From NCBI GenBank assembly GCA_027364735.1, contig DAHXOT010000003.1, positions 34,935 to 98,934 of the forward strand: 64,000 bases of DNA, read 5' to 3'. A program made the translations under genes and the position numbers. The notes under the pieces are model-generated. The model did not search any database. It was given only the letters and a program-made list of their open reading frames with translations, and was not told the DNA's origin. Shown piece by piece: positions 18,379-27,145 of the stretch. Numbering within the stretch: position 1 is the stretch's first letter; each line of letters starts with the position of its first letter. This stretch comes from Hydrotalea sp. Lineage in GTDB: Bacteria > Bacteroidota > Bacteroidia > Chitinophagales > Chitinophagaceae.

Positions 18379-19341
18379 ATGAATACAAAATTTATCTTAG
18401 CCTCTGCACTTTCGCTATTGTGCATGCCAACTGTATTTTCTCAAGCAAAATCCGATTCGGTTAATGTAAAAAAAGAAGAAAAAATTATTATCAAAAGCGA
18501 TGGTAACGGTAAAGAGAAAAAAACAATTGAAGTAGAAGTAGATGGAGATAAAGTAACTATTAATGGGAAGCCCGTAGAAAAATTAAATGAAGAAGACAAA
18601 GTGCTTTTAAATGATTTAGGAAATGGAAATATTACCATTATGGGTCCGGAAGGTTTTAAAGGAATGATTACACCTTATGGTGAGGGTAAATTTAAGTTTA
18701 ATGTAAATAAAGCCTTTTTAGGCGTAATTACCGAAAAAGATGAAAAGGGAGCCAAAATAACCGATGTTACCAAAGAATCGGCAGCAGAAAAAGCGGGGTT
18801 AAAAGTAGGAGATATTATTACAAAAGTAAATGAAACAAAAATTGAAAATGGAGAGGATTTGCATAAAGCTATCGGCAATTTTAAGCCACAAGATAAAGTT
18901 AAAATAACCTATTTACGAGATAATAAAGAAGCTACTGCCTCTATATTACTTGGTAAAAATAAACCCACCAACAACTTCGCTTTCGGTGATAAGGAATTTA
19001 ATTTCAGAATGCCGCCACCCGATGATAATTTTCGTTATTTTAATTTACCACCATCTGCTCATAAACCAAGAATTGGCTTGCAAATACAAGATGTAGAAGA
19101 GGGGAATGGCGTAAAAGTGGTTAATGTAGATGATGGAAGTCCGGCTGATAAAGCAGGATTAAAAGAAAATGATATTATTAGCGAAATTAATGGAGCCGAT
19201 GTTAAAGATGTGGATGATTTACGGAGCAGAATTAAGGATTTAAAGGAAGGAGATGTATATAAAATAAAATACAAACGAAATGGCAAGGCAGAAACTTCTG
19301 AAATAAAAATCCCGAAAAGATTAAAAACAGCCAATCTATAA
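18379..19341 (+). CDS. Secreted protein with two PDZ domains and no protease domain
   Basis: This is a 320-residue exported protein (signal peptide ending near VFSQA). A Lys/Asp-rich N-terminal segment (about 20-95) precedes two PDZ domains, at about 110-195 and 228-312. Each has the carboxylate-binding loop region (AFLGVI and RIGLQI) and the ADKAGLK-type motif (SAAEKAGLKVGDIITKVN and SPADKAGLKENDIISEIN). No trypsin-like catalytic domain is present, unlike DegP/HtrA, so it is more likely a scaffold or chaperone-like binder of exposed C-termini in the periplasm. The gene is followed by a clear terminator and seems to be a single-gene unit. Confidence 0.85.
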   Translation: MNTKFILASALSLLCMPTVFSQAKSDSVNVKKEEKIIIKSDGNGKEKKTIEVEVDGDKVTINGKPVEKLNEEDKVLLNDLGNGNITIMGPEGFKGMITPYGEGKFKFNVNKAFLGVITEKDEKGAKITDVTKESAAEKAGLKVGDIITKVNETKIENGEDLHKAIGNFKPQDKVKITYLRDNKEATASILLGKNKPTNNFAFGDKEFNFRMPPPDDNFRYFNLPPSAHKPRIGLQIQDVEEGNGVKVVNVDDGSPADKAGLKENDIISEINGADVKDVDDLRSRIKDLKEGDVYKIKYKRNGKAETSEIKIPKRLKTANL

Positions 19342-19364
19342 TTTGATACATTTTTCTCGTGTGC

Positions 19365-19400
19365 ACCCATCTTGATTATTCAAGATGGGTTTTATTTTCT
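19365..19400 (+). terminator. Intrinsic terminator after the PDZ protein gene
   Basis: An 11-base-pair perfect stem (19365-19375 with 19380-19390) with a 4-base loop is followed by a T-rich run. It overlaps an ATG at 19385 in the gatB frame, which argues against that codon being the gatB start. Confidence 0.85.
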
Positions 19401-19420
19401 TAAATCCAACTTTTATCACA

Positions 19421-19448
19421 TTGCTATGCAGTTATACAATTATTTTTG
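19421..19448 (+). promoter_or_regulatory. Promoter of gatB with the -7 box next to the start codon
   Basis: TTG (19421-19423), 17 bases, then TATTTTTG (19441-19448) fits the Bacteroidota promoter consensus. The box ends only 5 bases before the ATG at 19454, so the transcript would have almost no leader. It also supports that ATG as the real start. Confidence 0.6.
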
Positions 19449-19453
19449 CAGCT

Positions 19454-20902
19454 ATGGTAGTATACGATAAATATGAAGCAGTAATAGGGTTAGAAGTACA
19501 TGCACAATTACAAACCAATAGTAAACTATTTTGTGGAGATAGTATTGCCTTTGGGGCATTACCAAATACACAAGTTAGTGCCATTACTTTAGGGCATCCC
19601 GGAACTTTACCTAAAACCAATAAAAAAGCTGTAGAGTATGCCATTAAATTGGGGTTGGCTTGTCATTGCGATATTGAAAAAGACAATTATTTTGCCCGTA
19701 AAAATTATTTTTATCCCGATTTGCCAAAAGGCTATCAAATTTCACAGCACACCACACCCATTTGTAAAGGAGGTTTTGTAACTATTAAAACTAATGGCAT
19801 TCAGCGCAACATTCAACTTAATAGAATACATATAGAAGAAGATGCCGGCAAAAGTATTCATGATATTTATGATGATTTGAGTTGTATAGATTTAAATCGT
19901 GCCGGAACAGCCTTAGTTGAAATTGTTACCGAGCCCGATTTGTATAATAGCGAAGAAGCCTACCAATATATAACCGAATTAAGAAGGTTACTTAGGTGGT
20001 TACATATTTGCGATGGTAATATGGAGGAAGGAAGCTTACGTTGCGATGCTAATATTTCGGTACGAATTAAAGGCGAAAAAAAATTAGGCACTAAAGTAGA
20101 AGTGAAAAACTTAAACTCAATTCGTAATGTTAAAAAAGCAATTGATTTTGAAATAAAACGAATGATTGAAGTTCTTGAAGCAAATGGAACCATTACGCAA
20201 CAAACCAGAAGTTTTGATGCAAGTAACGATACTACTTTTGCCATTAGAGATAAGGAAGAAGCGAATGATTATCGTTACTTTCCCGACCCCGATTTAGCTC
20301 CTTTTCATCTTAGCAACGAATATATTCATCAAATAAAAAATGCTTTGCCGGCTTTGCCTCAAGAACGAATGCAGCAATATCAGCTTCAATTAGGATTAAG
20401 CGAATATGATGCAGCTCAATTATGCGATGAAATTGCTACTGCAGAATATTTCGAATCGGTAATTGCTTATTCCAAGCATTATAAAGCCATAGCCAATTGG
20501 ATGTTTGGTCCCATTAAACAACAGTTAAATGAACTAAATTCTTCTTTCGAAAAAATTAGTTTATTACCCAAAACATTGGCCGATTTAATAGAAATTGTAG
20601 AAGAAGGCAAGGTTAATTTTTCAATAGCATCTTCAAGGTTATTACCCATTTTGTTAAAAGAAAATATACATCCATTAACATTAGCCGAAAAATTAAACTT
20701 AATTCAAGTAAGCAATAACAGCGAATTAGAAAAATGGGTAGATGAAGTAATAGCCAAAATGCCGGATAAAGTATTGGAATATAAAAAAGGTAAAAAAGGA
20801 TTAATTGGATTATTTGTTGGCGAAGTAAAAAAATTAAGTAAAGGAAAAGCCGATCCTCAAAAAGTTACTGTAATGTTAGAAGAAAAATTAAATAAAGTAT
20901 AA
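19454..20902 (+). CDS. gatB: Asp-tRNA(Asn)/Glu-tRNA(Gln) amidotransferase subunit B
   Basis: This is the tRNA-binding and kinase subunit of the GatCAB amidotransferase, which converts Glu-tRNA(Gln) (or Asp-tRNA(Asn)) to the amidated form. I place the start at 19454 (MVVYDKYEAVIGLEVHAQL), which aligns with known GatB N-termini. An upstream ATG at 19385 would add a hydrophobic stretch and lies inside a terminator stem. The frame gives 482 residues. Typical GatB signatures are FYPDLPKGYQISQ, EEGSLRCDANISVR and KVEVKNLNS. The YqeY-like tail (GLIGLFVGEVKK) is complete. gatA and gatC are not in the window. Confidence 0.96.
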   Translation: MVVYDKYEAVIGLEVHAQLQTNSKLFCGDSIAFGALPNTQVSAITLGHPGTLPKTNKKAVEYAIKLGLACHCDIEKDNYFARKNYFYPDLPKGYQISQHTTPICKGGFVTIKTNGIQRNIQLNRIHIEEDAGKSIHDIYDDLSCIDLNRAGTALVEIVTEPDLYNSEEAYQYITELRRLLRWLHICDGNMEEGSLRCDANISVRIKGEKKLGTKVEVKNLNSIRNVKKAIDFEIKRMIEVLEANGTITQQTRSFDASNDTTFAIRDKEEANDYRYFPDPDLAPFHLSNEYIHQIKNALPALPQERMQQYQLQLGLSEYDAAQLCDEIATAEYFESVIAYSKHYKAIANWMFGPIKQQLNELNSSFEKISLLPKTLADLIEIVEEGKVNFSIASSRLLPILLKENIHPLTLAEKLNLIQVSNNSELEKWVDEVIAKMPDKVLEYKKGKKGLIGLFVGEVKKLSKGKADPQKVTVMLEEKLNKV

Positions 20903-20912
20903 TACAAATCAA

Positions 20913-22034
20913 ATGAAACATTTTTTAATAGTAATAATAGCAGTTGTAGCTATTAGTTCGTGTAAAGAAAAAAAGTATGGGCCATTTATTGTGGCGGGTA
21001 ATATTGCTCATTCACCATCTACAAAAGTATATTTAGAAGAATTGCCATGGAGTGGCGAGAACCCTGTTATTGTAGATTCTACTACTTTAAAAGATAATGG
21101 AAATTTTGAATTGAGAGCTTTGGGGAAAGAAGAAGAGTTATATCTTGTTTCTATTCAAAATGGGCCGGAAGTATTAATAATAAATGATAATAAAAGTATT
21201 AAGCTTCGATTAGATGTTCAAAATTATAAAGCTTATACTACCGAAGGATCTGATGCTACGGCGGCACTTCATGCTTTTTTAGAAGAATATAGTAAGCAGT
21301 TTTCTACTTTGGCACAAACATTTATGTTGGCCGATTCTTTATCGAGGAAAAACCCTACCGATAGTTTAGCTACTGTTGCCAATTTGCAAAAAGATAATGA
21401 CTTAAAACAAATTAATCAGTTTATAACTACTACGGTAAATAATGCAGTTAGTCCGGCTTTACGATATTATGTTATCGGAAAAGCATTTAAAACAATGGAT
21501 CCCGATGGAATTAAAGAATTAGCGTATGCCTCTGCCACTAAGTTTAAAGAGCATCAAGGGCTGCAAAAAATGAAAAGCATTATAGATATGCAGTTTGCCA
21601 ATAATCCTAAATTGGCTTTAATTAATAAAGCTGCACCTGAAATAAGTTTACCCGATACCAGTGGTAAAATTATATCGTTAAGTAGTTTTAAAGGAAAATA
21701 TGTATTGGTAGATTTTTGGGCAAGTTGGTGTAAACCTTGTCGCCAAGAAAATCCTAATGTAGTGGCTGCTTATAATAAATTTAAGAATAAAAATTTTACT
21801 GTATTAGGCGTTTCGTTAGATAGTGATAAAGATGCTTGGAAACAAGCTATTCAACAAGATAATCTAACATGGACACATATTAGCGATTTAAAGCAATGGG
21901 AAAGTGTGGTAGTAGCTCCATATAAAATAGAAGGTATTCCTTTTAATGTATTAATTGATCCATCAGGAAAAATTATTGCAACAGAGCTACGAGGAAAAGC
22001 ATTAGACAATAAACTATCGGAAATATTAAAATAG
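20913..22034 (+). CDS. TlpA-family thioredoxin-like lipoprotein with N-terminal DUF4369
   Basis: This is a 373-residue lipoprotein (signal ending ISSC, with Cys17 as the lipidated residue). The N-terminal part (about 20-115) fits DUF4369, common in Bacteroidota thiol-disulfide proteins. A helical linker follows, then an AhpC/TSA-TlpA thioredoxin-like domain with the redox motif FWASWCKPC (C273 and C276) and a cis-Pro region (EGIPFNVLIDPSG). It probably reduces or exchanges disulfides in periplasmic proteins, with unknown clients. The start lies 10 bases after gatB, so the two may be co-transcribed, although no functional link is evident. A terminator follows. Confidence 0.88.
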   Translation: MKHFLIVIIAVVAISSCKEKKYGPFIVAGNIAHSPSTKVYLEELPWSGENPVIVDSTTLKDNGNFELRALGKEEELYLVSIQNGPEVLIINDNKSIKLRLDVQNYKAYTTEGSDATAALHAFLEEYSKQFSTLAQTFMLADSLSRKNPTDSLATVANLQKDNDLKQINQFITTTVNNAVSPALRYYVIGKAFKTMDPDGIKELAYASATKFKEHQGLQKMKSIIDMQFANNPKLALINKAAPEISLPDTSGKIISLSSFKGKYVLVDFWASWCKPCRQENPNVVAAYNKFKNKNFTVLGVSLDSDKDAWKQAIQQDNLTWTHISDLKQWESVVVAPYKIEGIPFNVLIDPSGKIIATELRGKALDNKLSEILK

Positions 22035-22052
22035 CAACAATTAATTACAAAG

Positions 22053-22083
22053 AAGCCTCGAAGTTATCGAGGCTTTATTTTTG
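22053..22083 (+). terminator. Intrinsic terminator after the TlpA-like gene
   Basis: A 9-base-pair stem (22053-22061 with 22067-22075) is followed by a T-rich run. It lies between convergent genes and may also act weakly for the transporter gene on the opposite strand. Confidence 0.8.
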
Positions 22084-22105
22084 ATGAAAAATTCTAAATT
22101 AAAAG

Positions 22106-24415
22106 TTATCTATCTTTTTTATTCGATAATAATAGAAGTAATACCGGTAATAATACAAGATTAGTAAAAGTGCCTACCAACAATGTTAAAGAAGTAAGCC
22201 AGCCCAATGAAAAAGTTCCTCCAAAATGGCTAAAACAAAAAATAATAAATCCTGCAATTAAAACCAACGATGTATAAATAATACTAATGCCTGTATGATG
22301 TATTGTTTGAATTAATGTAGGTTGAACTTTATTTTGGTTATTGGGCAACTCTTGTTTATAGTTTACTAAAAAACGAATTGTTACATCAATTACAATTCCT
22401 AAGGCAACGCTAAAAACCAATACTGTAGAAGGTTTTAATGTAATACCTACCCATCCCATAACCCCTGCAGTAACTATTAAAGGAATAATATTTGGAATTA
22501 AAGAGCATAATAATATTCTGGCAGAACGGAAAAGAAATAGCATTGAAAGTGCAATTAATAAAAATGCCCAAAAAATACTTTCTTTTAATCCATTAATAAT
22601 AAATGAACTGCCTTCTAAAAAAGTTACACTGCTGCCTGTAAATGTAATATGATATTTAGTTGAGTCGAAAATTTGATTGGCTTTGTTTTTAAAATCATCC
22701 AGTAAAATGGGTAAGCGTTTACTGCCAATATCTTTCATGTTAACACTAACTCGAATGTATCGTTGCGAAGTATCAATAAAATTAGATGTAATTCTGGTAA
22801 TGTTTGTTTTGTTGGTAGATTTTGTGCGTAAAGCATTTGCAATTGATGCAGGAATTTCTATAGGTAGTACATAACTTAACGTATCTCCATTGTAAAATGC
22901 CTGATTGCCAAATTTAAGTGCTTCTACAATACTAAAAGGTTTTGCTGTTTCGGCTTTTGATGCAATGTAATTACTTAAGGAATCTATATTTTGTAAAGTT
23001 TCCATATTCAATGCACCTCTATTCTTTTTTGTATCAATTACAATTTCCAGAGGCATTACACCTTTAAAATTATTTTCAAACCATTTTAAATCGGTATAAA
23101 TGGTATCATTTTTTGGTAAATCATCTACCATAAAACCTTCGCTTTTTAATTTAAAAGTTCCGGCAATGGCAAAAGCAATGGTAATAAAACTTATAATATA
23201 TACCCATTTGGTATGTTGCAATGCCCATTGTTCTATTTTAATTAAGAATTTTTCTAAAAGTTTATTCTTGAGGTATTTAACGTGTTTGGGTTTTGGAGCA
23301 GGTAAATAACTTAGTGTAATGGGAATGAAAATAAGTGAAATAAGAAATAGTACCATAATATTTATGCCCGATACAATTCCAAATTCTTTTAATAATTGGC
23401 TACGTGTAAATGCAAATACGCTAAAGCCTATGGCTGCTGCAATGTTGCAGAAAAGGGTTACAATACCCATTCGGCCAACCATATTTATTATGGCAGATTT
23501 TTTATCGTTGGTTACTAAAAATGAGGTATGAAATTTATTTAAAAAATAAATACAATTTGGCACACCAATTACAACTACTAAAGGCGGAATAAGTACTGTT
23601 AGTAATGTAATTTTATAGCCCAACAAAACCATAGTGCCAATACTGCTTACAACACCTATGCTTACTACCAATAAGCTCATTAAAGTTGCGCTAAAAGATT
23701 TAAAGAATAACAATAAAATAAGAGCTGATAAAAGAATTGAACCAATTAAAAACCAATTCATTTCTTGTTTTATTTTGTCGCTTATGATGGTTCTAATATA
23801 GGGTAGTCCACTAATATGTGTTTTAATTCCGGAAGCATCTTCAAACTTTTTTACTTCGGTTAAAACATTATTTATTAGCCATGTTCTGTTTTTGCTTTCT
23901 ACCAAGTCTTTCTTTAAGTTAACTGCCAATAAGTAGGCATTGGTTTCTTTATTGTATAAAAGTCCCCTGTAAAATAGTTGGTTCTCAAAAATTAGTTTGG
24001 CGCTATCTAATTGAAGTTGATTTTTGAAAGGATAATTAAATATTTTAGTAGGTATTAATTTATCGGTAATAGTATCTTTTGTTAGTTCAATTGTTTCAGG
24101 AATGCTAAGTACATCCATTACTCCATTTACTTTTTTTAAATCTTGGTGTAATTTACCCAATAAGTTAAAAATAGGTATTGTAAAAAATTTATCGCTTTCA
24201 ATGCCAATTACTAATGTAGTTCCATCGGAAGAGAATCTTTTTACAAAGGCCTGATATTCTATATACTTTTTATTATCGGTTGGTACTGCCTTCGAAAAAT
24301 CGTAGCTTAATTTAACCTGCGAAGCAAAAAAGCTCATGATAATTGTAAATACTATTAAAATGCTTAATAATGCTATTCTGTATTTTAGAATTAATCTTCC
24401 TAAACTATACCACAT
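22106..24415 (-). CDS. RND/MMPL-superfamily transporter
   Basis: This is a 769-residue inner-membrane protein with the RND layout: one membrane helix, a large periplasmic loop, five or six helices, then a repeat of the same pattern. The two transmembrane blocks lie at about residues 215-390 and 610-765, each preceded by a soluble domain. Conserved pieces include GVVSSIGTMVLLGYKI and VALGIVIDVTIRFL. It resembles the hopanoid/lipid-type exporters (MMPL, HpnN-like) rather than AcrB-type drug pumps, and no membrane-fusion or outer-membrane partner gene is nearby. The substrate is unknown. The ATG at 24415 is preferred over an upstream TTG at 24427. Confidence 0.87.
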   Translation of the reverse strand: MWYSLGRLILKYRIALLSILIVFTIIMSFFASQVKLSYDFSKAVPTDNKKYIEYQAFVKRFSSDGTTLVIGIESDKFFTIPIFNLLGKLHQDLKKVNGVMDVLSIPETIELTKDTITDKLIPTKIFNYPFKNQLQLDSAKLIFENQLFYRGLLYNKETNAYLLAVNLKKDLVESKNRTWLINNVLTEVKKFEDASGIKTHISGLPYIRTIISDKIKQEMNWFLIGSILLSALILLLFFKSFSATLMSLLVVSIGVVSSIGTMVLLGYKITLLTVLIPPLVVVIGVPNCIYFLNKFHTSFLVTNDKKSAIINMVGRMGIVTLFCNIAAAIGFSVFAFTRSQLLKEFGIVSGINIMVLFLISLIFIPITLSYLPAPKPKHVKYLKNKLLEKFLIKIEQWALQHTKWVYIISFITIAFAIAGTFKLKSEGFMVDDLPKNDTIYTDLKWFENNFKGVMPLEIVIDTKKNRGALNMETLQNIDSLSNYIASKAETAKPFSIVEALKFGNQAFYNGDTLSYVLPIEIPASIANALRTKSTNKTNITRITSNFIDTSQRYIRVSVNMKDIGSKRLPILLDDFKNKANQIFDSTKYHITFTGSSVTFLEGSSFIINGLKESIFWAFLLIALSMLFLFRSARILLCSLIPNIIPLIVTAGVMGWVGITLKPSTVLVFSVALGIVIDVTIRFLVNYKQELPNNQNKVQPTLIQTIHHTGISIIYTSLVLIAGFIIFCFSHFGGTFSLGWLTSLTLLVGTFTNLVLLPVLLLLLSNKKDR

Positions 24416-24540
24416 ACAACTGTACAATTAAGTGATGGAAATGGCAAAGAAAGGAATTATTATTTTATTTTAAATATCCAATGTTAATAAACAATATTAT
24501 TACCCAATTTTAATTACTTTAATTGTTATAATGTAGCATT

Positions 24541-25551
24541 ATGGTAAAGCTTAATTCAAATAAACTGCGGCAACTAAGTTTTTATAGTATACTAATAGCA
24601 TGGGCAATATTTATTTTTTATCAGTTATGGTCATTCTTCCCGGCATTGTTAGGAGCAATTACTTTTTATATTTTAATGCGAAAGCCAATGAACTTTTTAG
24701 TTAATAAAAGAAAATGGCACACACCTATTGCAGCAATGGTATTAATGCTTGCATCATTTCTTATTATTTTGTTGCCAATAACTATTTTAATAAATGTTTT
24801 GTATGCAAAAATTGATTATGCTATTCAAAATTCCAATCAGTTAATCGCCATACTTACAAAAATTATAAATAGCATAGAAGTTAAATATCATATTGAAATT
24901 ATAAGTGATAAAAATTTGGAAGCTGCAGGAAAAACAATAGCAGAAATAATTCCTCAAATAGTAGGTGCTACTTTTAATACTGTTATCATTATTGCCATAC
25001 TATATTTTGTTTTATACTTTTTATTAATTAACCATAGCAGCTTAGAAAAATGGTTAATTAAAAATGTTCCTTTAAAAGACGAAAATGTTCAATTAATTGG
25101 CAACGAGCTTCAAACGCTTGTTACATCTAATGCAATTGGAATACCTGTAACTGCATTAATACAAGGCATTTTAGGAGCAATTGCCTATTGGATATTAGGT
25201 GTATCAGATATTGCATTTTGGTTTGTAGTTACTTGTTTGGCAGCCATTGTTCCAATGGTAGGCTCATCATTGGCTTTTTTACCTATTGCATTATTACTTT
25301 TTGCAGATGGGTTTGAAGTAAAAGGAATAATACTTTTGCTTTATGGTTTTGGAATTATGTATACGTTGGATAGTTTTTTTAGAATGGCTATTCAAAAAAA
25401 GATGGGAAATGTACACCCGTTAATTACCACATTTGGAGTAATAATTGGTTTGAAATTATTTGGGTTTATAGGATTAGTTTTTGGCCCAATACTTTTGGCA
25501 ATGTTTATATTATTTGTTCGAATTTATTTAAATGAGTTTAGTGATCGGTAA
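24541..25551 (+). CDS. AI-2E family transporter (UPF0118)
   Basis: This is a 336-residue membrane protein with about eight predicted helices in the AI-2E/TqsA-PerM pattern: two N-terminal helices, a soluble region (about 85-150), then a block of closely spaced helices. The late motifs VPMVGSSLAFLPIALLLF and GFIGLVFGPILLA are typical. Family members have been linked to autoinducer-2 export or Na+/H+ antiport, so the substrate here is uncertain. It is divergent from the RND transporter gene and convergent with the YkuK-like gene. Confidence 0.87.
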   Translation: MVKLNSNKLRQLSFYSILIAWAIFIFYQLWSFFPALLGAITFYILMRKPMNFLVNKRKWHTPIAAMVLMLASFLIILLPITILINVLYAKIDYAIQNSNQLIAILTKIINSIEVKYHIEIISDKNLEAAGKTIAEIIPQIVGATFNTVIIIAILYFVLYFLLINHSSLEKWLIKNVPLKDENVQLIGNELQTLVTSNAIGIPVTALIQGILGAIAYWILGVSDIAFWFVVTCLAAIVPMVGSSLAFLPIALLLFADGFEVKGIILLLYGFGIMYTLDSFFRMAIQKKMGNVHPLITTFGVIIGLKLFGFIGLVFGPILLAMFILFVRIYLNEFSDR

Positions 25552-25591
25552 AATATATTTATCAAACCTATTCATATAGAAGCAACTGCTG

Positions 25592-26065
25592 TTAATTAAC
25601 AACTTTATCTGCACAACAGCTACTTGCAAATGCCTCCGGCTTTGCTTTAAATGCAAAACCCATTCCTAAAATATATCCCATGGCTTCTTTCAGTGCATCG
25701 TTACTTTTAAATCCCGGATTAGTATTAATATCGGCATGCACTTCCATTTCAACATTATACAAAATAAACAAATCGCAAAGTTCATAAGCTACGTCAATAC
25801 TTTTAGCAACTTCCAATAACATTCTTTCTTTAATATGAAACTTTTGTTTTGTTTTTTCATTATGAATGTACATGAATCCGCCATTGTGTTCGCGTAAAAA
25901 AACAATAACAGTAGCAAATTCGGTATCATCACCTTTTACTTGGCTATCGGTACCAATGCATACTTTTAATTTAATACCTTTTGCAACTTCTTTTTTAATT
26001 GCATCTTCAACTGCATATTTAATAGGAATTTGAATATGGTCTCCGTTAAATTTTCTCCAAAGCAT
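25592..26065 (-). CDS. YkuK-like ribonuclease H-fold protein (DUF458)
   Basis: This is a 157-residue cytoplasmic protein. The sequence KVCIGTDSQVKG near residue 35, TEFATVIVFLRE, and the later VEMEVHADINTNPGFKSND place it in the DUF458/YkuK family, which is predicted to have a ribonuclease H-like fold. The acidic residues in GTDSQ and HADIN are candidate metal ligands. No activity has been firmly established for the family to my knowledge, so function is unknown. It stands alone between convergent and same-strand genes. Confidence 0.8.
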   Translation of the reverse strand: MLWRKFNGDHIQIPIKYAVEDAIKKEVAKGIKLKVCIGTDSQVKGDDTEFATVIVFLREHNGGFMYIHNEKTKQKFHIKERMLLEVAKSIDVAYELCDLFILYNVEMEVHADINTNPGFKSNDALKEAMGYILGMGFAFKAKPEAFASSCCADKVVN

Positions 26066-26176
26066 AAAATGAAGGTTTTGGTAAGTTACTTACAAAAACC
26101 TATAATTACCTATATTTTATTATTAACAATGGGTTAATAAACTTGAAAGTCTGATTTATTGGGTACGAAGTAACTT

Positions 26177-26536
26177 TTAAAATTGACCTGTATTAAGCAT
26201 AACCAAAGTACAAGCTTCTAAAGCTTTAATGCCATTTGTTTGAGCTATTTCGGCAAACTCATCATTTTCTGTACCTGGATTAAAAATAATTCTTTTGGGA
26301 TGAAGTGATAAAATATATTCATAATACTCTTTTTGTTTTTTTTTATTCAAATACAGGGTAACAGTATCAATATTGTTTAATGAAGGATGTTCAGTAATAA
26401 TATCAACATCATTTACTTTTCCTTTTTTACTGCCAATTGCAATAACAGGATAGTTGTATTTTCTTAACTTCTCAATTGCCAAATAACTATAACGAGCGAT
26501 GTTTTCGGATGCTCCTATAACAAGTACTTTTTTCAT
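26177..26536 (-). CDS. CoA-binding domain protein (YccU-like)
   Basis: This is a 119-residue, single-domain Rossmann-fold protein. The N-terminus KKVLVIGASENIARYSYLA has the nucleotide-binding glycine pattern of the CoA-binding family. The later IIFNPGTENDEFAEIAQTNG and EACTLVMLNTGQF match the end of these small proteins. The partner and role are unknown; proteins of this type often bind CoA as free-standing versions of the succinyl-CoA synthetase alpha domain. It is divergent from the histone-like gene. Confidence 0.82.
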   Translation of the reverse strand: MKKVLVIGASENIARYSYLAIEKLRKYNYPVIAIGSKKGKVNDVDIITEHPSLNNIDTVTLYLNKKKQKEYYEYILSLHPKRIIFNPGTENDEFAEIAQTNGIKALEACTLVMLNTGQF

Positions 26537-26694
26537 AGCTTAAAGTTCAATATTAATTTTCAAATTATTTAAGAAATAAAAACAGAGAAAAGCAATAAAA
26601 AAAAATGAAGATTTTAAAAGTATTAATTGTTTTATTAAATATTATTTCTAACTTTCGATACCAATAAATTAACCATCCCAAAACAAATATTTTT

Positions 26695-27042
26695 ATGGCA
26701 AAAGCAAAAAAGAAAATTGTTAAAAAAGTGGCTGCTAAAAAATCAGCACCGACCAAAAAAGCAATTAAAAAAGCTGCAAAAAAAGTAATTAAGAAAGCGG
26801 TTAAAAAAGTGGCTGCAAAAAAAGCAGCTCCGGCCAAAAAAGTAGTTAAGAAAGCGGTTAAAAAAGCTGTTGTAAAAAAAGCCGCTCCAGTCAAAAAAGT
26901 AGTTAAGAAGGCTGTAAAGAAAACAGTTAAGCCTGTTATAATTGAATCAACAGTTGAAGTAACTCCTCCAGCTCCTCAGGTAGTAGTAGAAATGCCACCG
27001 GTTGTTGAAGCTACGCCTGATAATAATACAACTACAGCGTAA
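26695..27042 (+). CDS. Histone H1-like Lys/Ala-rich DNA-binding protein
   Basis: This is a 115-residue protein of very skewed composition. Residues 1-80 contain 35 lysines and are otherwise mostly Ala, Val, Ile and Pro, in a repeating KKAVKK/KKAAPxKK pattern. Residues 81-115 form a neutral-to-acidic, Pro/Val/Thr-rich tail. This resembles the C-terminal tail of eukaryotic histone H1 and the bacterial HctB/AlgP-type proteins, which bind DNA through charge. A role in nucleoid organisation is likely but inferred. The repeats make this stretch of DNA internally repetitive. It ends before a bidirectional terminator. Confidence 0.75.
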   Translation: MAKAKKKIVKKVAAKKSAPTKKAIKKAAKKVIKKAVKKVAAKKAAPAKKVVKKAVKKAVVKKAAPVKKVVKKAVKKTVKPVIIESTVEVTPPAPQVVVEMPPVVEATPDNNTTTA

Positions 27043-27086
27043 GTTATTTCGCATCATTGTTCGCCAAGCTATATATTCTACATAAA

Positions 27087-27118
27087 AAAAGTTCTGATTG
27101 TAAATTCAGAACTTTTCT
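27087..27118. terminator. Bidirectional intrinsic terminator
   Basis: An 11-base-pair perfect stem (27087-27097 with 27106-27116) has an A-run on the left and a T-run on the right. It lies between the convergent histone-like and E2 genes. Confidence 0.88.
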
Positions 27119-27145
27119 ATTTTAGGAATATTTAGTTTGAGGCTT

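Noticed and set aside
19385..19453. Upstream ATG extending gatB by 23 residues
   Set aside because: It lies within a terminator stem, the added residues are not found at GatB N-termini, and a promoter fits the later ATG.
26565..26894. Open frame on the - strand, rich in Ala, Phe and Thr
   Set aside because: It is the antisense shadow of the Lys/Ala-rich gene; its repetitive make-up follows from the repeat on the other strand.
26700..26935. Regularly spaced repeats that could look like a CRISPR array or tandem repeat
   Set aside because: They are in-frame Lys/Ala codons of the histone-like protein; the units are short, variable and have no spacers.
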